From: Vicinamibacterales bacterium
GTDB lineage: Bacteria > Acidobacteriota > Vicinamibacteria > Vicinamibacterales > UBA2999
Length of the DNA: 64,000 nucleotides
Assembly (NCBI GenBank): GCA_041394705.1
Contig: JAWKHS010000003.1
Span: 186,001 to 250,000, forward strand
Reading direction: 5' to 3'
In this document: one piece after another, positions 44,001 through 52,700 of the stretch
Layout of the letters: the number at the start of each line of letters is the position of its first letter
Numbering within the stretch: the first letter of the stretch is position 1
The notes under the pieces: generated by a model
Databases searched by the model: none
What the model saw: only the letters and a program-made list of their open reading frames with translations
Told to the model about the DNA's origin: nothing
Made by a program: the position numbers and the translations under genes

Positions 44001-44096
44001 GACTCCTACCGGCGCTACCTGGCCATTCGGGCCGATGCCGTCGACGATCCCCTCGCCGCCGACATCAAGGCCCGGCTGTCCGGCGATTCGCGCTAG
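41016..44096 (+). CDS. Transmembrane Ser/Thr protein kinase with zinc ribbon, TolB-like domain and TPRs
   Basis: 1026 residues. An N-terminal zinc ribbon (CPRCG and CPACQ, Cys3/6/17/20) leads to a Hanks-type kinase domain (~99-375). The glycine loop is LGAGGMGAVYKAWD, Lys128 is in VALKTV, HRDLKPANIM holds the catalytic Asp226, DFG is at 244-246 and APEQ at 291. A transmembrane helix lies at ~405-425. Outside is a TolB/FlgO-like domain (SILIADIANQTGDAAFDGTL, VGVVLAGTLARAGSGYTVTL), then TPR-like repeats to the end. All catalytic residues are present, so it should be an active signalling kinase at the inner membrane; its partners are unknown. This architecture is common in Acidobacteriota. Confidence 0.92.
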   Translation: MTCPRCGRAADESATTCPACQAPLVSPRSTDHERTDAGLAAVFEPETTIGAGRRARSAPPPATDDEETRASGGTGPRPGVTTATQASGVLVGQNLGSRYRILALLGAGGMGAVYKAWDEELGVAVALKTVRPELAADPESARMLERRFKQELLLARQVTHKHIVRVHDIGEVDGVKYITMSFVEGEDLASILKREGRLPVPRVMRVARSVLSGLAAAHEAGVVHRDLKPANIMVDAEGDGLVMDFGVARSVLGPSGASPEGGGVTALSAATAHTMAQTMAGSVVGTVEYMAPEQARAEAVDQRADIYAFGLILYDLLLGRTRARHLDSAFAELQQRMREAPAALRTSDASIPVALERLVMRCVEPDAARRFATSRELESALAALDDNGVPLPLVRRITWKVGVAAALGVVALVGATAWLARGPAPPVEHEPVSILIADIANQTGDAAFDGTLEPMLKLALEGASFISAYDRNGIRRSLGVVPPERIDLTAGREIAVKEGVGVVLAGTLARAGSGYTVTLDAIESVTGKVLATSTASPSARDGVVSAATAAANEVRAALGDDTSDSAQRFATDTLSATSLDVVREYADAMESLSNSQFDDARAAFERATSLDPNFGLAYAGMAIASANMGQPQEAGAYVKEAMRHVDRMTERERFRTRGLFYYLTNDYENCVKEYGDLLARYEADAAARNNLALCSTKLRNMTRARDEMQRVVEILPKRSLYRVNAALYSIYASDFAAGEQAALRARELNDPWAEQALALAKLGQGDLDAAAAAYQRLASVAGAGPSYTASGLADIDLYRGRFADAARRFAEGAAADRQAGDGDRAAAKLAGLAATELARGQRRAAKAAADRALAAAASVQIRFLVGRVYAEVGATAEAAALAKALRNELQAEPHAYGLILDGMIARGAGETREAVQRLTEATAALDTWIGRFELGRAYLDAGAFAQADSEFDRCLKRSGEALSLFLDEEPTAGVLPPVFYYIGRAREGVGTAGFADSYRRYLAIRADAVDDPLAADIKARLSGDSR

Positions 44097-44109
44097 CCGC
44101 TCCTGCGTC

Positions 44110-47100
44110 CTACTTCCCGCTGAGCGTGACCTGGAAGGTCGTGCTCGGCATGTACCGGGGATCGGACGGCGTGATCGCGATCTCGTAGTCACCGGCCGGA
44201 TACGGCGTCCCGTCGGCTTCCTTGGTCTGCAGGTTGAACGTCCAGGTCTTCTGCGACTCGTTGTAGCGGAACGAGCTGCTGCCCGGATCGGTGTTCGTGA
44301 TGGTGCGGATCGGCCCGTTCGGCAGCGGACCGCGGACCGTGACCAGGTGCGAGAGCTGGCCGCTGGCCACGAAGGTCGTGCCGCTCGCGAAGGCCCACTT
44401 CATCGGGATCGCGCTGCCCGCCTTGTAGCTGGGGGCGCCGGACGCGGGGGCGTTCTGCACGTTCACGAACGTGTAGCGCCGCTCCTGCACGGTGAGCGTG
44501 AAGGTGTCCGACGTGGCGTTGCCGCCGGCGTCGGTGGCGGTGACGGTGATGACGGCCGTGCCGATGCGGTTGGCGGCCGGCGTGACCGTGACCGTCCTGG
44601 ACGCGCCGCTCCCGCCGAACACGACCGCGGACACGGGCGCCAGCGCCGGATTGCTCGACGAGGCGCTCAGTGCGACGGTGGCGGGGTCCTCGTCCACGAT
44701 CGTGAATGGGATCGGCCCGGTCGTCCCGTTCAGGCCGATCGTCACGTCCGGGATGTCGAAGGCGGCCGGCGGATCGTTCACGCCCGTCAGCGTGACGAGG
44801 TTCGACGGATCGCTCTGGACGCCGTCGGCATAGGTGGCGACCACGAAGTAGGTGTAGGCGGCGCCGTCGACGAGGTCCGTCGCGTCGACCGCGTCGTAGG
44901 AGGTCTGGCCGCTCACGGCCGGGACCTGCGCCACCGTCGTCCAGGCCTGGCCCGCCACGAGGGCCGCGCCGTCCACGCGGTAGACCGCGTAGGTCGCCAC
45001 CGCGCCGATGTTGGGCATCGCCCAGCGCGTGACCACGTCGTGCAGCCCGGCCGAGGGCGCCGAGCAGCCGCCGACCCCGGCCACGCAGGCCATGAACTGA
45101 TTGGGCGGCGTGCGCGCCAGGTTGCCGGCCGTCTCCGCGTCGAGCTCGCCGCCGGGATTGTTCGGATCGGCCAGGAAGAGATCGCCGCCGCCGAGGTCGC
45201 CCTTGCCCAGGTCGCCCTTGCCCAGGTCGCCCTTGCCGAGATCGCCCTTGCCGAGGTCGCCCTTGCCCAGGTCGCCTTTGCCGAGATCGCCCTTCCCGAG
45301 GTCGCCCTTGCCCAGATCGCCCTTCCCGAGATCGCCCTTGCCGACCGAGAGCGAGAGCGGCCCGACGACGAAGCGCCCGGTGGCCGGGTCGACGTACAGG
45401 CCCCCGACGTTCCTGCGCGCGCCGATCTGGTCGTAGCGGAGCGCCGACCAGTCGTCCGAGCCCGCCAGCGGCGCGAACGGCGGGTTGCCCGTGCCGTCCA
45501 GCCGCCCGTTGAAGTTGGCGTCCTGGGCGAACGGCGCCGTGTCGTTCGTGTCGCCGTCCGCGTTCCAGTCGGCGCCGTCGGCGGCGCGCCGGGCGTCCAC
45601 GCGGACCATCGCCGGCTCGGTCGGGTTCCCCGACGGGTCGGTGAGGAGCGGCGATCCGTCGCAGTGATTCAGCGCGCCGGGCGCGTGGCCGGCCAGGTAG
45701 CTGCCCGCGAGCGGCGCGTAAAAGCCCAGCCGGTAGGGCATGAAGGCGTGCGATCCGTCGGCCAGTCCGGTCTCGTCGACGGCCTGGCCGTTGATGCCGC
45801 CGGAGAAGTCCAGGTGCGGCGTGCCGCCGTCGTCGAGCAACCCGCGCAGCTGGTAGAGGTAGTTCATCACGCTGAAGTACGTGGGCTTGCAGTTCGGCTC
45901 GAACGCCTCGCCGCCGTGCCGGCGATCGGCCGTGTGGCCGAACTCGTGCGCCAGCGTGCCGGCCTGCATGAAGGGCGTGCCCACGGGCAGGCCCGACGCG
46001 TCGGCGAAGCCGCCCAGCGTCACGAGCACGTCGGCGCCGGGGAAGTCGCCGACGCCCGTGTTGGTGCGCGGCACGTGGAAGGCCGGGTTCGACGCCACCG
46101 CGCAGACACCGTTCACGTCGTCCGCCGGCTGCCCCGCGGCGTCGAGGCACGCCAGCTCCGATTTCGGCAGCCCCAGCGCGTGCGCGAAGAGCGCGTAGCG
46201 GAACATGTCCCGCCGGGTCTCGTCGAAGCGGCGCTCGCAGGTACTTCCCGGGACCTCGCAGGCGTCGTCCCCGCCCGGCGGCGGATTCAGGACTTCGTCG
46301 CGCAGCAGGCGGTAGCCGGTCTTCCAGCCCACCGTGCCCGGGTACGCCGAGAACTGGCACTCCCACACCGGCGCGCCCGGACCGGGCGTGCACACCGTGA
46401 CGGACTCGTCGATGGCCTCGCCCCCGCGTGCCAGGCCCTGGCCGCGAATGATGTAGGGGTCGGCGGGACCCGATGGGTACTGGTCGCCCACGTCGAAGTG
46501 CACGTGCACCCCTCCGGTGGGCGCGTTGGCGAACATGTCGCCCACGAGCTTCAAGGCCTCGTGGGACGGCAGGTGGCTGTGGGCGGGCTTCACCACGCCG
46601 CCGTAGGCCGTCGGCTGGTCCGTCTTCAGGTAGCCGATCTCGACGAAGACGTCCTTCTCGAACGGCGACGCGCCCATGGCCGCGAGGTTCGGGAGCGGCC
46701 GGCCGAAGGGATCGACGATCGTCGTGGTCGACGACTCCCAACGGTCGAGCAGGCCGTCGCCGTCTCCGTCCTTCACCGCCGTGCGGTAGACCACGGCCGA
46801 CCAGGTGAGGCAATCGGCCGCGTCCACGCTCGTGGTCACCTGCGTGAGCGACGGGTCGGCGGTGAGGAAGGCCCCCGGGTTGTCCCACCCCGGTCCCGTC
46901 GTGGACGCGAAGGCGTTGGTGGCGACGGGCACGCCGTTGTAGCGCAGCGTCTCGGCCCGGCTGCCGCGGCCGTTGCCGGCGATGTGCGAGATCCGGGCCG
47001 TCGTGGCGGCGTCGTAGAAGCCGTCGATGGTGAGGTCCAGGCCGCCCGCGTCCGACGCGTATGCGCCGTCGTAGATCACGACCGCGTTGAACGGACGCGT

Positions 47101-47643
47101 CTGGTCGCGGTAGACGAGCACCAGGCTGGCGCCGAGCGGCTCCAGGCCGGGTCCGGCGGGCAGCGACACGGGATGGTGGCCGTTGCCCGCCAGCTTGCCG
47201 GTGGCGGCGTCCACGTCCAGGAACCGGAGCACGTCGGCGCGGTACGAGAAGGTGCGGAGCTCCGAGCCGCTTCCGCCGGTCGTGCACGTGGCCGACATCG
47301 CGCCCAAGGTCTTGGCGAACGGGCCTTCGGGGCCGCTGAGTACGTGTCCCCGGAACGTGGCGCCCGTCGCGCCGGCATCGGGCGCGCCGGCCGGCGCCAC
47401 GACCTGCCAGTAGAGGAAGGCCGCCACCACTTCCGCGCCGGGCGGCACCGCCTCGAACACAATCGTCCCGGAGGCCTGGCCCCCCGCGCCGAGGCCCCGG
47501 AGCCCCACGCCGTTGACGGCGTAGTCGCCCGTCAGGAAGTAGTTCTTGAAGAAGCTCAACGGCTGGGTCTGCGCCTGCAGGGCCGTGGAGGCAGGCTGCA
47601 GCACGGCAACGGCGGCGGCGAGCGCCAGGACGACGCGTCTCAT
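44110..47643 (-). CDS. Large secreted metzincin-like protein with GKGDL repeat array
   Basis: 1177 residues. Signal peptide (residues ~1-24). The N-terminal ~250 residues are a beta-sandwich-like region (FLYWQVVAPAGAP). A central region has the zinc motif HEFGHTADRRH (His566, His570, His576; metzincin spacing, with Asp in place of the usual Gly) and, downstream, SVMNYLYQ as a Met-turn candidate. Residues ~768-817 are ten identical pentads GKGDL, closed by GGGDL. Then come FN3- and cadherin-like domains (YAVYRVDGAALVAGQAW; TVTPAANRIGTAVITVTATDAGG) and a C-terminal PxKF-like beta domain (FVNVQNAPASGAPSYKAGSAIP). GGAG lies 6 nt before the ATG. A zinc-dependent extracellular endopeptidase is likely; the repeat's role is unknown. 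Confidence 0.85.
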   Translation of the reverse strand: MRRVVLALAAAVAVLQPASTALQAQTQPLSFFKNYFLTGDYAVNGVGLRGLGAGGQASGTIVFEAVPPGAEVVAAFLYWQVVAPAGAPDAGATGATFRGHVLSGPEGPFAKTLGAMSATCTTGGSGSELRTFSYRADVLRFLDVDAATGKLAGNGHHPVSLPAGPGLEPLGASLVLVYRDQTRPFNAVVIYDGAYASDAGGLDLTIDGFYDAATTARISHIAGNGRGSRAETLRYNGVPVATNAFASTTGPGWDNPGAFLTADPSLTQVTTSVDAADCLTWSAVVYRTAVKDGDGDGLLDRWESSTTTIVDPFGRPLPNLAAMGASPFEKDVFVEIGYLKTDQPTAYGGVVKPAHSHLPSHEALKLVGDMFANAPTGGVHVHFDVGDQYPSGPADPYIIRGQGLARGGEAIDESVTVCTPGPGAPVWECQFSAYPGTVGWKTGYRLLRDEVLNPPPGGDDACEVPGSTCERRFDETRRDMFRYALFAHALGLPKSELACLDAAGQPADDVNGVCAVASNPAFHVPRTNTGVGDFPGADVLVTLGGFADASGLPVGTPFMQAGTLAHEFGHTADRRHGGEAFEPNCKPTYFSVMNYLYQLRGLLDDGGTPHLDFSGGINGQAVDETGLADGSHAFMPYRLGFYAPLAGSYLAGHAPGALNHCDGSPLLTDPSGNPTEPAMVRVDARRAADGADWNADGDTNDTAPFAQDANFNGRLDGTGNPPFAPLAGSDDWSALRYDQIGARRNVGGLYVDPATGRFVVGPLSLSVGKGDLGKGDLGKGDLGKGDLGKGDLGKGDLGKGDLGKGDLGKGDLGKGDLGGGDLFLADPNNPGGELDAETAGNLARTPPNQFMACVAGVGGCSAPSAGLHDVVTRWAMPNIGAVATYAVYRVDGAALVAGQAWTTVAQVPAVSGQTSYDAVDATDLVDGAAYTYFVVATYADGVQSDPSNLVTLTGVNDPPAAFDIPDVTIGLNGTTGPIPFTIVDEDPATVALSASSSNPALAPVSAVVFGGSGASRTVTVTPAANRIGTAVITVTATDAGGNATSDTFTLTVQERRYTFVNVQNAPASGAPSYKAGSAIPMKWAFASGTTFVASGQLSHLVTVRGPLPNGPIRTITNTDPGSSSFRYNESQKTWTFNLQTKEADGTPYPAGDYEIAITPSDPRYMPSTTFQVTLSGK
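45193..45342 (-). repeat. Ten 15-nt in-frame tandem repeats encoding GKGDL
   Basis: Ten consecutive 15-nt units (plus-strand form gaggtcgcccttgcc, with small synonymous variants gag/cag, gtc/atc, ccc/cct, ttg/ttc) inside the metzincin-like gene. All third-position changes are silent, so the pentad GKGDL is kept exactly ten times while the DNA has drifted. That points to selection on the protein sequence and not only a recent expansion. The array can still expand or contract by slippage. Confidence 0.9.
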
Positions 47644-47800
47644 CGAAGCTCCATTCCAGGTTGGGGGGGCGGTCCGTGGGAACTGGCCGCGACCCGAACG
47701 AAGTGCCGCTCGATTATCGCCGACTGTCGCGTGCACCGCCGGGCACCTCGGAAGTCAGGCCGGGCCAAGACAAAGCCCGGCTCTGCGGTACCACGCGTGC

Positions 47801-47806
47801 TATCGT
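47801..47806 (+). promoter_or_regulatory. -10-like TATCGT upstream of NHL-repeat gene
   Basis: TATCGT lies 45 nt before the ATG at 47852. A good ribosome-binding site AGGAG (47839-47843) precedes the start by ~8 nt, so this gene has a conventional leader. No clear -35. Confidence 0.35.
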
Positions 47807-47851
47807 TTCGGCCGGACCGACGAGAACGACGGTCCTGAAGGAGTTGTGTGT

Positions 47852-48973
47852 ATGCGTGTCCGCCGTCCCCTCGCCGCCGTCGCCGCCACCGTCGCCGCCC
47901 TCGCGGCCGCCGCCGTCGCGACGCTCCCCGTGGCCGCCCGCCAGGCGGTGCCGACCTTCACCGTCGACGCCACGTGGCCGCAGGAGTTCCCCAACCACTG
48001 GGTCATGGGATCGGTCACGGGCGTCTTCGTCGACGCGAAGGACCACGTCTGGATCACGAGCCTGCCCGAGACGCTCACCGAAGAAGAGCTGTACGAGGAG
48101 CAGACGCCGCCGATGGGGACGTGCTGCAAGGCCGCGCCGCCGGTGATCGAACTGGATCAGAACGGCAAGGTGGTCCAGGGCTGGGGCGAGGGCGCCAAGG
48201 AGCACCCGGAGAGCCTGCCGCGCAACCCCCACGGCATCTTCGTCGACCACAACGACTTCGTGTGGATCGGCACCTACATGCACCACCGCGTGCAGAAGTT
48301 CACGCGTGACGGCAAGCTCGTGATGACGATCGGGCAGTACGACAAGAACGCCGGCAGCAACGACACGACCCTGCTCGGCGGGCCGTCCGGCATCTGGGTC
48401 GACCCGAAGACGAACGAGGTCTTCATCTCCGACGGCTACCGCAACCGACGCGTGATCGTCTTCGACGGCGCCACCGGCGCCTACAAGCGGCACTGGGGCG
48501 CCTACGGCAAGCCGCCGGACGACACCGTCAAGTTCGACCCGAAGACGATGGTCACCGGCGCGCTGCCGACGCAGTTCTCGACGCCGCACGGCATCACCGG
48601 CTCGAGCGACGGCAAGATCTACGTCGCGGACCGGCGCGGCAACCGCGTCCAGGTGTTCGAGCAGTCGGGCAAGTACGTGACCGAGAAGATCGTCGCCCCG
48701 GCCACGCTCTCGTCAGGGTCGTCGTTCGTGCCGGTGCTGTCGCGGGATCCGCAGCAGACGTGGCTCTACCTGGCCGACGGCACCAACCACAAGGTGTGGA
48801 TCCTGCGCCGCAGCACGATGGAGATCGTGGGTGAGTTCGGCCGCGGCGGCCGCCAGCTGGGACAGTTCCTGCGCCCGCACGGGATGAGCATCGACTCGAA
48901 GGGCAACCTGATCGTCGGCGAGGCCTCGACCGGCCGCCGCGTGCAGCGCTTCCTCGTCAAGGGCGGGCGCTAG
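47852..48973 (+). CDS. Exported NHL-repeat six-bladed beta-propeller protein
   Basis: 373 residues. A signal peptide (~residues 1-30, ALAAAAVATLPVAARQA) precedes a propeller made of NHL-type blades: VTGVFVDAKDHVWITSLP, HGIFVDHNDFVWIGTYMHHRVQKFTRDGKLVM, SGIWVDPKTNEVFISDGYRN, HGITGSSDGKIYVADRRGNRVQVFEQSGKYV and HGMSIDSKGNLIVGEASTGRRVQRF. This type includes peptidylglycine-lyase-like and other secreted propellers; no catalytic residues are assigned. A CC pair in PPMGTCCKAAPP may be metal- or redox-related. The start has AGGAG ~8 nt upstream. The PaiB-like gene follows after 2 nt. Confidence 0.85.
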   Translation: MRVRRPLAAVAATVAALAAAAVATLPVAARQAVPTFTVDATWPQEFPNHWVMGSVTGVFVDAKDHVWITSLPETLTEEELYEEQTPPMGTCCKAAPPVIELDQNGKVVQGWGEGAKEHPESLPRNPHGIFVDHNDFVWIGTYMHHRVQKFTRDGKLVMTIGQYDKNAGSNDTTLLGGPSGIWVDPKTNEVFISDGYRNRRVIVFDGATGAYKRHWGAYGKPPDDTVKFDPKTMVTGALPTQFSTPHGITGSSDGKIYVADRRGNRVQVFEQSGKYVTEKIVAPATLSSGSSFVPVLSRDPQQTWLYLADGTNHKVWILRRSTMEIVGEFGRGGRQLGQFLRPHGMSIDSKGNLIVGEASTGRRVQRFLVKGGR

Positions 48974-48975
48974 GC

Positions 48976-49728
48976 ATGGACGCCGAGCCGGATCCGTCGC
49001 GGCGGGCCCTGCTCGGCGCGCTCCTGGCCGGGATGGCTGTGACGCCGGCGGCCGCCGCCGGCGACGCGCAGGCAGACGCGGCCGATCCGTCCGTGTACGT
49101 GCCGAAAGCGCACGTGGTGCAGGACCTCGCCTTCCTGCACGGCTTCATGGACGAGTTCAGCTTCGTGGACCTCGTCACGGCGGCGCCGACGCTGCGGATC
49201 ACGCACATTCCCTCGGTGCTCGACCGCCGGACGGGCCGCTACGGCACGATCTTCGGGCACATCTCGGGCCAGAACGACCAGGTCCGGGCGATCCGCGGCG
49301 GCGAGCGCGGCGTCGTCGTGTTCCGCGGACCGCAGGGGTACGTGTCGCCGGGGTGGCTGGTGACCGACGCCGGCCGGCAGGGGGTGCCCACGTGGAACTT
49401 CGCCGTCGTGCACGCCAGCGGGCGCCTGCGCGCGGTGGACGATCCCGACAGGAAGTACGAACTGCTCGCCACGCTCATCGCGAAGTACGAGGCGGGCATC
49501 GGCGGGACCGCGTACGACTTCCGGGCGCTGCCGCGGGCCGACGTGATCGCGCGCGCCAAGGGCATCCAGCCGTTCGAGCTCGAGATAGAGCTGCTCGAAG
49601 GCAAGTTCAAGCTGTTCCAGGAGCGCCCGGCCGCGGACAAGGCCGCCGCGGTGCCCAGGCTCGACACCTACAGGGAGCGCTCGCTGCGCGCCTACACCGA
49701 GTACTTCTACGAGGCCGCGCCGAAGTAG
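48976..49728 (+). CDS. PaiB-like FMN-binding protein with twin-arginine signal
   Basis: 250 residues. The core reads as the PaiB family (split-barrel FMN-binding fold): VYVPKAHVVQDLAFLHGFMD, LRITHIPSVLDR, GTIFGHISGQNDQVRAI, VVFRGPQGYVSPGWL, VPTWNFAVVHASGRLRAVDD. PaiB from Bacillus is a cytoplasmic negative regulator of sporulation and protease genes. Here an N-terminal extension PDPSRRALLGALLAGMAVTP looks like a Tat signal, which would export a folded cofactor-bound protein. A regulatory role is therefore unlikely; a flavin or heme-binding redox role is my inference. The gene starts 2 nt after the NHL-propeller stop, so they are cotranscribed. Confidence 0.82.
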   Translation: MDAEPDPSRRALLGALLAGMAVTPAAAAGDAQADAADPSVYVPKAHVVQDLAFLHGFMDEFSFVDLVTAAPTLRITHIPSVLDRRTGRYGTIFGHISGQNDQVRAIRGGERGVVVFRGPQGYVSPGWLVTDAGRQGVPTWNFAVVHASGRLRAVDDPDRKYELLATLIAKYEAGIGGTAYDFRALPRADVIARAKGIQPFELEIELLEGKFKLFQERPAADKAAAVPRLDTYRERSLRAYTEYFYEAAPK

Positions 49729-49731
49729 CGC

Positions 49732-52700
49732 CTAGCGGCCGAGCACACCCCGCACCTTCTCGGTGAGCGCGCGCAGCGTGTACGGCTTGGCCAGGAACTC
49801 GATGCCGCCGGCGAACACGCCGCGCTTGGCCAGGACGCTCTCGGCGTAGCCCGACGTGAACAGCATGCGGACCGCCGGGAACTCGTCCTTGACGCGGGCC
49901 GCCAGGTCGGCGCCGTCCATGCCGGGCATCATCACGTCGGTGAGCACCAGGTCCACCCGGCCGGCCTGGGCCGTGAGCACCTCGAGGGCTTCCAGGCCGT
50001 TGCCGGCGGCGAGCACGTCGTAGCCCGCGTGGCCAAGGGCGCGGCCGATGACGGACCGGATGTCGGCGTCGTCGTCCACGACGAGCACGCGGCCCCGTCC
50101 CGGTGACAGCGACCGGCCGGTCTCGGGAGCCGTCACGGGCGCCGGCGTCTGGGCGGCCGGCAGGTAGATGGCGAAGGTCGCGCCCGCGCCCGGCGCGCTG
50201 TCCACCAGGATGGCGCCGCCGCTCTGCGCGACCACGCCGTGCGCCACCGACAGCCCGAGTCCCGTGCCCTTGCCCACCTCCTTGGTGGTGAAGAAGGGCT
50301 CGAACACCCGCCGCTTCGTGGCCTCGGACATGCCGTGGCCCGTGTCGCGGATCGTGAGCGTCACGTACGGGCCGGGCGGGAGCGCCGTGGGATGCGTATG
50401 GCCGGGCTCGATGGTCTCGGCGCCGGTGGCGATCGTCAGCGTGCCGCCGTCCGGCATCGCGTCGCGGGCGTTGATGGCGAGGTTCAGGACGACCTGGTCC
50501 AGGCTCCCGCGGTCGGCCACCACGATGGCCGGGCCCGGGCCGGGTCTGAGCTCCACCGCGACGGCCTCGCCGACGGCGCGCCGGACGATGGGCGCGAGGG
50601 CGGCGACGGTCTCGTTGAGGTCGACGGGCGTGGGCCGCAGGACCTGCCGCCGGGAGAAGGCGAGCAGCTGTCGCGTGAGGCCGGCGGCGCGGAGGCTCGC
50701 CTGCCGGATCGTCTCCAGCGAGTCGCGGGTGGGGCTGCCCGGCGGCGCGTCCTCGATGCCGAGCTCCGCCGTGCTCGTGATCACGGTCAGCACGTTGTTG
50801 AAGTCGTGGGCGACGCCGCCCGCGAGGTGGCCGACGACCTCCATCTTCTGCGATTGGAGCACGCGCGCTTCCAGCTCGCGCCGCTCGGTGACGTCCTGGA
50901 GCGTGGTGAGCGCGTAGGGGTGGCCCTCCAGCATCACGATGGTGCTGCTCAGCAGCGCCCAGAACGTCTCGCCGTCCTTGCGGCGCAGCTGCAGCTCGAC
51001 GCCCGACAGGTGCTGGTCGGCCATCAGCTGCCGCACTGCCCGGCGGCGCGCGCCCTCGTCCGCCCACAAGCCGAGTTCCATCGTGGTCCGGCCCAGCACG
51101 TCGTCCTTCGCGTAGCCGAACATCCGGAGGCCCAGCTCGTTCATCTCCGCCACGCGGCTCTCGGCCATGTCGACCAGCGCGACGATGAGCGGGCTCTTGT
51201 CGAACAGCGCGCGGAAGCGCGACTCGCTCTCGTGCAGGGCCGCGACGGCACGGTGGCGATCGGTGATGTCGCCGATGGTGCCCAGCAGCCGACGGGGCGT
51301 GCCGTCCGCCGCGCGCTCGACGACCTGCCCGTGGTCGCGGAACCACCGGTACTCGCCGGTGGCCGTCCTCAGGCGCACCTCGACGTCGATCGACGGCCGC
51401 TGTCCCGCCAGGTGCTCGTCGAGCGCCGCCCGCGCGGCCGCCACGTCTTCGGGGTGCATGAGCGCCCAGATCTCGTCGAACCGCGCGGGCAGGTCGGCCG
51501 GGGGGTAGCCGAGCAGCCGGGCCAGCACCGGACTCCCGTAGACGGCGCCGCTGGCGAGATCCACGTCCCAGAGCCCGTCGTTGGCCACCTCGAAGGCCTG
51601 CGCCAGCCGCGCCTCGCTGGCGGCGAGCGCGCTCGTGCGTTCCGCCACGCGCCGTTCCAGATCCTGGTTCAGCTCGCGCAGGGCGCGCTCCGCCTGCCGG
51701 CGCCGTTCCTCCTCGGTGGCCGCGCGCAGTGTGGCGGCCGTGGCCGTGAGGAACGCGACCTCGTCGTCGGTCCAGGCGCGCTCGCCGGCCCGCTCGCAGC
51801 AGAAGGCGCCTTCCACGAGGCCGCCGATCCGGAGCGGCACGTCGAGCCGGATCGTGCCCGGCGTGGGCGCCACCGGACAGTCGGACAGGCCCTTGAAGGC
51901 ATCGGCCGCCGCCGGAACGCCGATGTCGAGGTGGACCGCGGCGGCCAGCGCCGCCTCGTAGCCGGGGAGCGCCGCGAGCGGTGTGGGGGGAAGGGTCGCG
52001 ACGGCACCGGCACCGGGCCCCGCCGCGGCCACCACGCGCGCCGTGTCGTCGGACCGATCGAACAGACAGACCATCGCGCGATACAGGCGCAAGGCGGTCG
52101 CCGCTTCCTGCGCGGCCACGCGCATCAGCTCCAGCGGCGCTCCCGCCTCCACCGACCACATGCGTCCCAGCGCCGTCTGGAGGGCGGTGAGGGCATCGGC
52201 GCGCCGGGCCGCCGACCGCCGCAGGCGGAACGTCTCGACGTAGCGGCGGTGCAGCCGGAGGCTGTTGGCCGTCATGTACGCCAGGTAGAGCAGCAGCATC
52301 GTGCCCATCGACGCCGCGACAGCCCCGCCCTCGGTCAGCATCCGCAGGCTGAGCGGCACGACCGACATCGCCAGGAACAGCCAGCCCGCAACCAGATCGA
52401 ACGCCGCCGCCGTAATGGAGCTGGCCGTGACGCCGCCGATGACGAACGCCAGGAGGGACTGCCGCGCGATGTCGGCCGCCGGGAACATCAGGACGCTGGC
52501 GAGGCCCCAGACCGCGCCGTGCACGGCGAAGGTGGCCCTGAACCGGCCGAGCGCCAGCCGCGGCGTGAGCGTGGAATCCTTGGCACGCAGGCGGCGGACG
52601 AGCAGGAAGCGCCACGTGAACGGGACGAGCAGCAGCGCCATCCACGTGCCCATCCGGAGCGGAGAGACGGCGCCGGCGAGGGCCGCGCCCAGCAGCACGG

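Noticed and set aside
45193..45342. Tandem 15-nt repeats as a possible CRISPR or satellite
   Set aside because: Units are contiguous with no spacers, in frame, and encode a constant pentapeptide within a long gene, so this is a coding repeat.
43978..47838. 1286-codon plus-strand open frame opposite the metzincin-like gene
   Set aside because: Translation is Val/Arg/Gly-rich with the repeats read as a meaningless array; no start signal or homology, and the minus strand has a signal peptide and zinc motif.
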